This document shows positions 52,739-62,300 of a DNA stretch of 64,000 nt, piece by piece. Source of the stretch: Sphingopyxis sp. Lineage in GTDB: Bacteria; Pseudomonadota; Alphaproteobacteria; Sphingomonadales; Sphingomonadaceae. The DNA is taken from contig NZ_JADIZJ010000001.1 of the NCBI RefSeq assembly GCF_016704835.1, forward strand, positions 729,001 through 793,000, in the 5' to 3' direction. Numbering within the stretch: the stretch's first letter is position 1; each line of letters begins with the position of its first letter. The notes beneath the pieces were generated by a model. The model was given only the letters and a program-made list of their open reading frames with translations, did no database searches and was not told where the DNA came from. Position numbers and translations under genes: made by a program.

Positions 52739-53949
52739 TTAGCCTGCCTTTCCATCGCTTCGCGGTGACAGGTAAATGCCCATATTGCGCAGCAGCCATG
52801 GCAGCATCCCGAGACAGAGCGCGCCCACCGATACCAGCAACGCTTCGGCCAATTCCAGTTGGAGTGCAGCCCACAACCGGGCGATAGCGGCTGCCTGAAC
52901 CGCACCGAAAGCGAGCCACGCGAGAGCTGTCATCGAGAGGGGCCGGCCTGAATGCCCCTGTGTTACGCGGGTCACCATTGCGACAAGTAAACTTCCCGCA
53001 AATCCGATCATCAATGCGTGATCCGGGCCGCGACCCAATGCCAAGGTTGCGGTATCCAGCATGGCAAGCGTGAAGCCCATTGGCGCCCAGGCGAACCCCC
53101 AGATCAACACAATCAGAAGTCCTGGTGCGCTTGCCCGCGGCCACCACTTCCACAGCATGGCACCGGTTAGAGCCGCGAGTGCGCCGTTCGCCGAAATCGC
53201 CAGCCAGCCAATGTTGAGGAGCTCGCCTGCCAAGCGAGCCAGTAGTGAAATCCAAAGGGCAGCGATGAGCCAGTCAGGTCGCCAGCGGGCATAGCCCTCA
53301 ACCACATTGCCGGCGAAAAACGGGACCATCCGGTGGGCCACCGTCAGGAATATCGGGAGCAGGAATCCGCCGATTCCGATGCGGTTGGCATAAACCAGAT
53401 AATCCGAAGAACTGCCGCCGATAAATGCGATTGTCGTAAACAGACCGGCAAGGCCTAGCGTCAGACCGGCAAGTGCAGACCATGCGTGTCAACAGGGAGG
53501 CTTCCCTGCTTTCATCCCACGCCACAACACGCCAACCAAGCCCAGCAATGCGTTGGTCCAACCAACGGCAAGCAAAGCGAAACCCGGCAAAAGTAAAGAG
53601 GTCAAGCCCAGTGCCAAGGCGACAAGGACGAGCACAGCACCAACAAGAAGCAGGACACCGACAGAGGCAATTGGCGCAACGCAAGATCGGGGAGACCGAT
53701 CCAGCGCGGGAACACCGTGAGCAGAAACCCGAAGATGAAAGGGGCAAGGCCGAGATAGATCATGGCCGGACCGTGCAGCAGGGTGGGCGGCAGATCAGTG
53801 GTCGGGATGCCGGATAGCCCTGCGTGCAGCTGCGCCAATTGCACCAGCCACCAGATTAGCAGTCCGCCGAAGGCCAACGAGCCGGTAAGAAGGGCAGGCG
53901 GCGCGGCGCTGCCAAAAGGATCAACGGATTCACGAAAGGGCCTTCTCAA
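52739..53949 (-). pseudogene. nnrS: NnrS family haem-copper membrane protein, broken as read
   Basis: NnrS is a 12-helix membrane protein that protects against NO-derived iron nitrosyls. Reading probably starts at a TTG at 53949 that overlaps the preceding stop. The N-terminal part (DPFGSAAPPALLTGSLAFGGLL, then LHGPAMIYLGLAPFIFGFLLTVFPRWIGLPDLA) loses frame near 53670-53690 and resumes as APIASVGVLLLVGAVLVL. A TGA at 53489-53491 then interrupts the frame (KAGKPPC*HAWSALAGL), after which the C-terminal half (YANRIGIGGFLLPIFLTVAHRMVPFF) runs cleanly to 52739. Two lesions would abolish function if real. Confidence 0.82.
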
Positions 53950-54415
53950 ATAAGTCCGTGAGCGCCAGCCATTGCGCCCAAAGTGGTTGCCAACGCAAAC
54001 ACCGACAGTATACGGTGCACGATCACCATCGTCCGGAAATCCCGCTCGGGTGTTGTTGAATTGGCCATCCGGCGGTGGAGGAAGAGCGGCTCGGCCACAA
54101 ACAGCATCAGGAAGAACACCAGCCATAAAGCGAGCATCGCGGACATCCACCAGTAGGCGGGCTCAGCAAACCGCCACCACATGTCACCGCGCCAAGTCAT
54201 CCAGAATCCAGATGCACCGGCCAGCAGAACCCAGACTTTGGCCTGAACGGAAAAGCCCTGCTCGATCTTGTGAAAGGCATGGAGCCGGTCTGCGGCGCTT
54301 CGGCTCTCGCTATCGCGGGCATGACCACAAAGGTCACGGACCAGACACCGCCGATCCAACCGACAATCGAGACGACATGGAGCACGCGGGCCAAAGTGAA
54401 ATCATCGATCATCAT
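53946..54415 (-). pseudogene. Small four-helix membrane protein of the nnrS operon, frameshifted as read
   Basis: The start at 54415 reads MMIDDFTLARVLHVVSIVGWIGGVWSVTF in one frame up to ARAEAP (about 54290), and the continuation DRLHAFHKIEQGFSVQAKVWVLLAG lies in another. The corrected protein is about 155 residues with four membrane helices and several His that could bind haem. It resembles CopD-like/cytochrome b561-like small proteins next to nnrS in other denitrifiers, but the family is not certain. Its stop overlaps the nnrS start. Confidence 0.65.
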
Positions 54416-54450
54416 ATATCGCTCCATGGGTGAATTGCGCGTCTGCGACT

Positions 54451-54464
54451 TTGACAAGGATCAA
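54451..54464. promoter_or_regulatory. FNR-type box between the nnrS operon and the porin gene
   Basis: TTGACAAGGATCAA matches TTGAT-N4-ATCAA with one change. It lies 35 bp from both divergent starts (54415 and 54499) and could control either. Confidence 0.75.
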
Positions 54465-54498
54465 ATACTTTGGCTGGCAGCCTCCTATTTGGGCGATC

Positions 54499-55713
54499 AT
54501 GAAAACCAAAATCCTCTCGCTCGCCGCCAGCTCGCTGGCCATTCTCGCGCCAGTAACCGCAATGGCACAATCAGGCGATGACCTACCCTTCGATCCCTAT
54601 CTCGACCTGAGATACCGGCTGGAAGTCGTCGATCAGGAAAACCTGCCAGAAGATGCGACCGCTTCGACGCTTAGAATCAGGGGCGGGGTCGAGACCGACG
54701 AATGGAACGGGCTAAGTGCGCTGGTTGAAGGCGAGGCGGTCGTCAGGATTGGTGCCGATGACTTCAACGACACTGTCAACGGATTGACCGAGTTCCCGGT
54801 CGTGGCGGATCCATCCGATGTGCTGCTCAATCGTGCGTTAGTGCGTTGGCGGCCCCACGAATCGGTCGAGGCCGTCGTTGGGCGTCAGAAGGTAAATTTC
54901 GACAATCAGCGCTGGATCGGTTCAGTTGACTGGCGTCAGAACGACCAGACCTTCGATTTGGCGCAGATCACGGTCAAGCCGATTGAAGGAGCTAGGGTCG
55001 ATTATTTCCATGCCTGGCGGGTGAATCGCATTTTCGGGCCGGATTCGCCGCAAGGCATCTGGCGGGACAACGACATCCACAACATCCATGCGAGCTATGC
55101 CATTCCGTCGATCGGCACAGTGTCTGCCTATGGCTATTTCCTCGACATGCCTGACGCGCCTGCCGCCAGTTCGCAAACGCTGGGGGTGCGCCTGACGGGA
55201 ACGCAGCCGCTGAGCGGCGAGGCCACGCTCCTCTATGCGGCAGAATATGCGAACCAGCGCGATCTCGGACTCAATCCGGCCGATTTCTCGCTCGATTATC
55301 TTCTGATCGAACCCGGAATCTCGGTAAGTGGCTTCACTGCCAAAGCAGGGTTCGAGCGGCTTGAAGGCAATGGCGCCGTGGCCCTGCAAACCCCGCTTGC
55401 CACGCTCCACGCCTTTAACGGTTGGGCGGACAAGTTTCTGGCTACGCCGCCGGGAGGCCTGCGCGACTTCTATGGGGATATCAGCTACCGCTTCGGCGAG
55501 GGCTCTGGTCTGAACGGATTGACGCTGCGCGGTATCGTGCATGATTTCGGCGCGACTGCGACCGATCAGGCTTATGGTCGCGAGCTGAACCTGCTTGCGG
55601 TCTATCCAATCAGGAGCAACATCACGCTGCTTGCCAAATTTGCGCACTATGACGCAGATGGTTTCTCGGTCGATACCACCAAGGGCTGGCTTCAGCTGCA
55701 GGTTACTTTCTAG
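54499..55713 (+). CDS. Outer-membrane porin, alginate-export-like fold
   Basis: From the ATG at 54499 the protein has 404 residues with a signal peptide ending in VTAMAQ (about residue 22). The mature part is a beta-barrel pattern: YLDLRYRLEVVDQ, LLNRALVRWRPHESVEAVVGRQKVNFDNQRWIGSVDWRQNDQTFD (read across residues 108-152), ending in QVTF with terminal Phe. It resembles AlgE-like export porins. Position under an FNR-type box and next to narK suggests passage of nitrate, nitrite or another solute, but the substrate is not readable. It is convergent with the Crp/Fnr gene, overlapping it by four bases. Confidence 0.75.
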   Translation: MKTKILSLAASSLAILAPVTAMAQSGDDLPFDPYLDLRYRLEVVDQENLPEDATASTLRIRGGVETDEWNGLSALVEGEAVVRIGADDFNDTVNGLTEFPVVADPSDVLLNRALVRWRPHESVEAVVGRQKVNFDNQRWIGSVDWRQNDQTFDLAQITVKPIEGARVDYFHAWRVNRIFGPDSPQGIWRDNDIHNIHASYAIPSIGTVSAYGYFLDMPDAPAASSQTLGVRLTGTQPLSGEATLLYAAEYANQRDLGLNPADFSLDYLLIEPGISVSGFTAKAGFERLEGNGAVALQTPLATLHAFNGWADKFLATPPGGLRDFYGDISYRFGEGSGLNGLTLRGIVHDFGATATDQAYGRELNLLAVYPIRSNITLLAKFAHYDADGFSVDTTKGWLQLQVTF

Positions 55714-56405
55714 CGAGGGTCGTTTGGCACAGGGTCGGGCCGAGCGAACCGGGACAGGCGCTCACGGTCTTCGATTGTAACTTTCGCTCCATCGAGCGCC
55801 ACACCGTGGCTCTTGAGCGTGCCGAAGGCGCGCGAAAGGTTTTCCGGAGTCATACCGAGTAGCGATGCAAGCAGGCGCTTTTCGCCAATAAGCTCGAATT
55901 GATCGCGATCGCCACGACGGTTGCTGTATTCCAGCAGGCAGTTGCCCAGCCGTTCGGCTGACTGGCGCACTTTCATGTCGGTGAGTGCACGGACAAGGTC
56001 GCGATATCCCAATGCGAGCTCGTGCATTGCCGCGTGCATCAAGGCGCTATCCTGCCGGATTGCTTCGCGCAATTGCGCGGCCGGGACCAGCAGAATTCGC
56101 GAAGACGCAAGCGTTCTTGCGGACATCAGATACGGCATATCCGTCACCGCAGCGGCGAGAATGTAGCTTGAGACTGGCTCGACAATACGCATCGTGGTGT
56201 CGCGCCCCGCCCCTTGGACGAACAGCTCTACCAGCCCGTCGACAAGCACGTGCAGAAAATCGGCATGCTGCCCCGCTTCGAATAGTGTGAGTTGCGGAGG
56301 AAAGACCTGCAGATACGATCCGGCAAGCACCAGGTCGCGCTGCTTCTCGGCCATGTCGCGGAATAGCGGAAGCCGGGCGATTTCAGGCTTCTCGCCGATT
56401 CTCAT
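55710..56405 (-). CDS. Crp/Fnr family regulator without Fe-S cysteines (NarR/Dnr-like)
   Basis: The 231-residue regulator has a sensor barrel (about 12-125) and a C-terminal helix-turn-helix (KRLLASLLGMTPENLSRAFGTLKSHGV). It lacks the N-terminal cysteines of FNR, so it must sense something else, such as NO via haem or nitrate/nitrite. Divergence from narK-narG matches NarR of Paracoccus and Dnr-type regulators. That assignment is positional. An FNR box at 56453-56466 lies 48 bp upstream of its start, so FNR may control it. Confidence 0.8.
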   Translation of the reverse strand: MRIGEKPEIARLPLFRDMAEKQRDLVLAGSYLQVFPPQLTLFEAGQHADFLHVLVDGLVELFVQGAGRDTTMRIVEPVSSYILAAAVTDMPYLMSARTLASSRILLVPAAQLREAIRQDSALMHAAMHELALGYRDLVRALTDMKVRQSAERLGNCLLEYSNRRGDRDQFELIGEKRLLASLLGMTPENLSRAFGTLKSHGVALDGAKVTIEDRERLSRFARPDPVPNDPR

Positions 56406-56452
56406 AAATGCCGGAGCTCCAGTGTATCGAGCTAGGATTACTAGCGCCCCGC

Positions 56453-56466
56453 TTGATGTTTATCAA
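56453..56466. promoter_or_regulatory. Perfect FNR box between the Crp/Fnr gene and narK
   Basis: TTGATGTTTATCAA matches TTGAT-N4-ATCAA exactly. It is 48 bp from the regulator start and 158 bp from the narK start. Confidence 0.88.
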
Positions 56467-56623
56467 GGAGTGGCTTGATCTCTTCTGAAGCCTGGCAGCG
56501 CACTTGTCATGCGAAGGCAATTTTCCCGCTCCTGCAATCTGCAATTTGATCGCTGTCAAAGAGCAAGAGCTCTTTGGCTCGGCAGTGAAGCTCCGTCACG
56601 CATTCTTGATGAGGCATCATTCC

Positions 56624-59371
56624 ATGTCGGCCCAGGCAATTGCGACCAGCAGCGAACAGAACCTTGCTCTCGGTCTCAGCACATTCGCATTCACCATCTG
56701 CTTTGCCGTCTGGACGATCTTCGCGATCGCCGGGATCGAGATCAAGGCCGAGCTTGGCCTGAGCGATACGCAGTTCGGCCTGCTGGTCGGCACCCCGATC
56801 CTGACCGGGTCGCTCAGCCGTCTGTTGTTGGGCGTCTGGACCGATCAGCATGGCGGACGGATCGTGTTTCCGCTCACCATGCTGGCCTCGGCGTTGTCGA
56901 CTTTCCTGCTTTCCTATGCCGACAGCTATCTGATGATGTTGCTGGCGGCACTGGGGCTGGGCCTTGCCGGTGGCGGCTTCGCAGTTGGCGTCGCCTATGT
57001 CTCCAAATTCTATCCCCTCGAAAAACAGGGCTCTGCGCTCGGCTTTTTCGGCATGGGCAATGTTGGCGCCGCGGTCACGAAATTCCTCGCCCCTTGGGTC
57101 ATGGTCGCAATCGGCTGGCAGGGCGTCGCCCAGGTCTGGGCGGGTGCGCTCGCCCTGGTCGCGGTGCTGTTCTATATCTTTGCAAAGGATGATCCCGAAT
57201 TCGCCGCACGAAAGGTCAGCGGCGTCAAAGCCAGGACTCTGATCGAACAGCTCGAGCCGCTGCGCAACGAGCAGGTCTGGCGCTTCTCGGTCTATTACTT
57301 CTTCGTATTCGGGGCCTTTGTGGCCCTGGCGCTGTGGCTGCCAAATTACATGGTTGGCCTGTACGGGATCGACGTGAAGCTGGCTGGTATGCTGGCGGCG
57401 ACTTTCTCGCTCTCGGCCAGCGTGTTCCGCGCCTATGGCGGCGTGCTGTCGGACAAATATGGCGCGCGCAAGATTATGTATGCGACCTTTGGCGTGTCGC
57501 TGATCTGCCTGTTCATGCTGTCCTATCCGGCAACCGATTATGTGATCCACGGGATCGAAGGCGACATCGTCTTCTCGACTTCGATGAGCCTGGTGCCGTT
57601 CGTGATTACCGTGTTCGTGCTCGGCTTCTTCATGTCGCTGGGCAAGGCGGCGGTCTACAAGCATATTCCGGTCTATTATCCGCACCATGTCGGTTCGGTC
57701 GGCGGTCTCGTCGGGCTGGTCGGCGGTTTGGGCGGCTTCGTCCTGCCGATCGTGTTCGGCGCGGTCAGTGATCTTACCGGTATCTGGACCAGCTGTTTCA
57801 TGGTGCTGTTCGCACTGGTTGCCGTGGCGCTGGCTTGGATGCACATCGCTATTCGCCAGATGGAACAGAAGGCCAGCGGCATGGATACCCGTTCGCTGCC
57901 CGAATTCCCCGAAATGGCGGAATTGCACGATGAGGAGAAACACGCAGCGGCCACGCCGAGCAAGGTCCTCGTCGAGTGGAAACCGGAGGACCCGGATTTC
58001 TGGCAGCGGACCGGGGAGAAGATTGCCAAGCGCAATCTCTATATCTCGATCCCGGCACTGCTGCTGGCTTTCTCGGTGTGGATGGTTTGGTCGATGGTGG
58101 TCGCGAAGCTGCCGTCCATTGGCTTCAACTACACCACCGACCAACTGTTCTGGCTGGCCGCTTTGCCGGGCCTGTCGGGTGCAACGCTGCGGATCTTCTA
58201 CAGCTTCGTAGTGCCGATCTTCGGCGGACGGCTGTGGACCACCATGTCCACCGCATCGCTGCTGATCCCGGCTTTTGGCATCGGCTATGCCGTCCAGAAT
58301 CCGGATACGCCTTACATCATCTTCTTGGTGCTGGCGCTGCTGTGCGGCTTTGGTGGCGGCAACTTCGCCTCCTCGATGTCGAACATCAGCTTCTTCTTCC
58401 CCAAGGCGCAGAAAGGCAACGCACTGGCGCTCAATGCCGGGCTGGGAAATCTCGGCGTCTCGGTGATGCAGTTCCTCGTCCCTATCGTCATCGTGGCCGG
58501 AGTGTTCGGTGCGCTGGGCGGCGAGCCGCAGCAGACTGCCGAAGGCGGCGAGCTGTGGTTGCAGAACGCGGGCTTCATCTGGGTGCCGTTCATCATGATC
58601 TCAACCCTGCTTGCATGGTTCGGGATGAATGACATTGCTGATGCGAAGGCGAGTTTTGCCGAGCAGTCGGTAATCTTCCAGCGCAAGCACAACTGGCTGA
58701 TGTGCTGGCTTTACACCGGTACCTTCGGCAGCTTCATCGGATTTTCCGCCGGTCTGCCGTTGCTCGCCAAACAGCAATTCCCCGATATTGACGTGCTGCA
58801 ATTCGTCTTCCTCGGACCATTGGTCGGCGCGCTCAGCCGTGCGGCCACAGGCTGGGTATCGGACAAGTGGGGCGGCGCACGGGTCACCTTCTGGGTGTTC
58901 GTGATGATGATGCTCGGCGTGGTGGGCGTGATGTACTTCCTTCAGGCTGCCAGCTGGTGGGGCTTCCTGGGCATGTTCATCTTCATGTTCTTCATGACGG
59001 GTGTCGGCAATGCCTCGACCTTCCAGATGATCCCCAACATCATGCGGACCGAAGTGCCCCGGCTGATGCCCGAGCTTTCGGGTGAGGCCAGCTTGCGCCA
59101 GTCGGAGAAGGAATCCGCCGCCATCGTCGGTTTCACCTCGGCCATCGCAGCCTACGGCGCATTCTTCATCCCCAAGAGCTTTGGCAGCGCCATCGCAGCG
59201 ACTGGCTCTCCTATGCCAGCGCTGTGGGGCTTCCTGATCTTCTACGCCAGCTGCGCGGTGCTGACCTGGTGGGCCTACACCCGCCGCGGCGGCCTGCTGC
59301 ACGATATCGAACGCAGGGCTGCACCGGCCCCAACTCCATCAACCGCCTCGCTCAAAGGAGCAACAGCATGA
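56624..59371 (+). CDS. narK: Fused NarK1-NarK2 nitrate/nitrite transporter
   Basis: From the ATG at 56624, with TGAGG about 10 bp upstream, the protein has 915 residues and about 24 membrane helices in two complete MFS domains. The first (about 15-420) opens TFAFTICFAVWTIFAIAGIEIK and the second (about 470-900) opens ALLLAFSVWMVWSMVVAKLP. Each has the nitrate-signature glycine-rich segments (GLGLAGGGFAVGVAYVSKFYP; LLCGFGGGNFASSMSNISFF). Such fusions are known in Paracoccus, where the NarK1 half acts as a nitrate/proton symporter and the NarK2 half as a nitrate/nitrite exchanger. It overlaps narG by ATGA. Confidence 0.94.
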   Translation: MSAQAIATSSEQNLALGLSTFAFTICFAVWTIFAIAGIEIKAELGLSDTQFGLLVGTPILTGSLSRLLLGVWTDQHGGRIVFPLTMLASALSTFLLSYADSYLMMLLAALGLGLAGGGFAVGVAYVSKFYPLEKQGSALGFFGMGNVGAAVTKFLAPWVMVAIGWQGVAQVWAGALALVAVLFYIFAKDDPEFAARKVSGVKARTLIEQLEPLRNEQVWRFSVYYFFVFGAFVALALWLPNYMVGLYGIDVKLAGMLAATFSLSASVFRAYGGVLSDKYGARKIMYATFGVSLICLFMLSYPATDYVIHGIEGDIVFSTSMSLVPFVITVFVLGFFMSLGKAAVYKHIPVYYPHHVGSVGGLVGLVGGLGGFVLPIVFGAVSDLTGIWTSCFMVLFALVAVALAWMHIAIRQMEQKASGMDTRSLPEFPEMAELHDEEKHAAATPSKVLVEWKPEDPDFWQRTGEKIAKRNLYISIPALLLAFSVWMVWSMVVAKLPSIGFNYTTDQLFWLAALPGLSGATLRIFYSFVVPIFGGRLWTTMSTASLLIPAFGIGYAVQNPDTPYIIFLVLALLCGFGGGNFASSMSNISFFFPKAQKGNALALNAGLGNLGVSVMQFLVPIVIVAGVFGALGGEPQQTAEGGELWLQNAGFIWVPFIMISTLLAWFGMNDIADAKASFAEQSVIFQRKHNWLMCWLYTGTFGSFIGFSAGLPLLAKQQFPDIDVLQFVFLGPLVGALSRAATGWVSDKWGGARVTFWVFVMMMLGVVGVMYFLQAASWWGFLGMFIFMFFMTGVGNASTFQMIPNIMRTEVPRLMPELSGEASLRQSEKESAAIVGFTSAIAAYGAFFIPKSFGSAIAATGSPMPALWGFLIFYASCAVLTWWAYTRRGGLLHDIERRAAPAPTPSTASLKGATA

Positions 59372-62300
59372 GCAAGCTTCTCGACCGCCTGACCTTCTTC
59401 AACCAGAAGAAAGTCGCCTTTTCCGAGGGTCACGGCGTGACCACCAATGAAAATCGCGATTGGGAAGACAGCTATCGCAAGCGCTGGCAGCACGACAAGA
59501 TCGTGCGCTCCACCCACGGGGTGAACTGCACCGGATCGTGCAGCTGGAAGATCTACGTCAAGGGCGGCATCATCACCTGGGAAACCCAGCAGACCGACTA
59601 CCCGCGCACGCGGCCCGATCTGCCCAACCATGAACCGCGCGGCTGTCCGCGCGGGGCCAGCTACAGCTGGTATATTTATTCGGCCCAGCGGCTAAAGTAT
59701 CCGATGGTTCGCTCGCGCCTGCTCAAACTGTGGCGCGAAGCGCGCGTAGTGCGCACGCCGGTCGCCGCTTGGGCTTCGATTGTCGAGGATCCCGCCAAGC
59801 GGAAGAGCTACACCGCGATCCGCGGCCATGGCGGGTTCGTTCGCTCGACTTGGGACGAGGTGAACGAGATCATCGCCGCCGCCAACGCCTATACTGCCAA
59901 GACTTATGGCCCCGACCGGGTGATCGGCTTCAGCCCGATCCCGGCGATGTCGATGGTCAGCTATGCGGCGGGATCGCGCTATCTATCGCTGCTCGGCGGT
60001 ACCTGCATGTCGTTCTACGACTGGTATTGCGATCTTCCGCCGTCCAGCCCGCAGACCTGGGGCGAGCAGACCGACGTTCCCGAAAGCGCGGACTGGTACA
60101 ATTCCGGCTTCCTGATGATGTGGGGATCGAACGTGCCGCAAACGCGTACGCCAGACGCTCACTTCATGACCGAAGCGCGCTATCGAGGCACCAAAGTGGC
60201 CGTGGTCAGCCCCGACTATGCCGAAGCGACCAAGTTTGCTGACCTGTGGCTCAATCCCAAGCAGGGCACCGACGCCGCACTGGCGATGGCGATGGGCCAT
60301 GTGATCTTGCGCGAATATCATCTCGACAGGCAGGCGGAGTATTTCGAGGACTATTGCCGCAAATATTCAGACATGCCGATGCTGGTGCGGCTGGTCGAGA
60401 AAGACGGCGCCTATGTGCCGGAAAACCTGCTGCGCGCCGCTGATTTCCTCGACGGCCTCAGCGAAGAAAACAATCCCGACTGGAAGACGGTCGCCATCGA
60501 CGACAATACTGACGAAGTGGTAGCGCCCAACGGCTCGGCCGGCTTCCGTTGGGGCGAAGAAGGCAAGTGGAACCTTGAAGAGAAAGACGGACGCGGAAAC
60601 GACACCGTCTTGCGGCTGACCAACATCCTCGAAGGCAATCACGACGAGGTAATCGAAGTTTCCTTCCCTTATTTTGGCAACCGTGAACACGATCACTTCG
60701 AAGGGACCGATCACCCGAGTGTGCTCAACCGGCGGGTGCCTGTGCGCCAGCTTCAGTTGAAGGATGGCAAGGCCTTCGTCGCCACCGTGTTCGACCTGTT
60801 CTGCGCCAATTACGGCCTCGATCGGGGTCTGGGCGGGGAGCATGTCGCTCGCGATTATGGCGAGATGGTCCCTTACACCCCGGCATGGGCGGAGAAGATC
60901 ACCGGCGTGCCGGCTGACCATATTATCACGATAGCGCGCGAGTTCGCGGGCAATGCCGAGACGACGGGCGGCAAGTCGATGGTTATCCTCGGAGCCGGGA
61001 TCAACCACTGGTACCACATGGACATGACGTATCGCGGCATAATCAACCTGTTGGTGATGTGCGGTTGTGTCGGCCAGTCTGGCGGCGGCTGGTCGCATTA
61101 TGTCGGGCAAGAAAAACTTCGCCCGCAAACCGGTTGGGCCCCTTTGGCCTTTGCGCTCGACTGGAATCGCCCACCGCGCCACATGAATTCGACCAGCTTC
61201 TTCTACGCCCATACCGATCAGTGGCGCTATGAAACGCTGGATGTAGAAGAAATCCTTTCACCCACCGCGCCCGAAGGCGATTGGGATGCCAGCCTGATCG
61301 ACTACAATGTTCGGGCTGAGCGGATGGGCTGGTTACCATCCGCTCCGCAGCTCAAGACCAACCCGCTGGAAGTGGGCAAGGCGGTCAAGGCTTCGGGCAA
61401 GGAAGCGAAAGACTATGTCGCCGATGCGCTGAAATCGGGCGAGCTGGAAATGTCCTGCTTCGATCCGGACGATCCGGCCAACTGGCCGCGAAATATGTTC
61501 GTATGGCGTTCAAATCTGCTTGGGTCCTCGGGCAAAGGCCACGAATATTTCCTCAAGCATCTGCTCGGCACCGCACACGGCGTGCAGGGCAAGGATTTGG
61601 GCGAAACCGGCGCGCAAAAGCCCAAGGACGTGAAGTGGCACGACGAAGCGCCCAAGGGTAAGCTCGATCTGCTGGTGACGCTCGATTTCCGCATGTCGAC
61701 CACCTGCGTCTATTCGGACATCGTTCTGCCGACGGCGAGCTGGTACGAGAAGGACGATCTCAACACGTCCGATATGCACCCGTTCATTCACCCGCTGTCG
61801 GCGGCGGTCGATCCGGTGTGGGAATCGCGCAGCGACTGGGACATTTACAAGGGGATCGCCAAGAAGTTCTCCGAAGTGGCCCCCGAAGTGCTCGGCGTCG
61901 AGCAGGACGTGGTGATGACCCCGATCCAGCACGACAGCCCGAACGAAATCGCGCAGCCCTATGACGTCGCTGACTGGGGCAAGGGCGAAGTGGAGCCAAT
62001 CCCCGGACAGACCATGGCCAATATCGCGGTGGTCGAGCGGGATTATCCGAACCTCTACAAACGCTTCACCGCGCTCGGGCCCTTGATGGACAAGCTCGGC
62101 AATGGCGGCAAGGGCATCGGCTGGAACACCGAGCATGAGGTGGAGAACCTGCGCAATCTCAATGGCCGCGTCCTCGAAGAGGGTCCGACCAAGGGTATGC
62201 CGCAAATTGAAAGCGCGATCGACGCAGCCGAGGTTATCCTGATGCTCGCGCCTGAGACCAATGGCGAGGTCGCGGTCAAAGCGTGGGGCGATCTGGGCAA

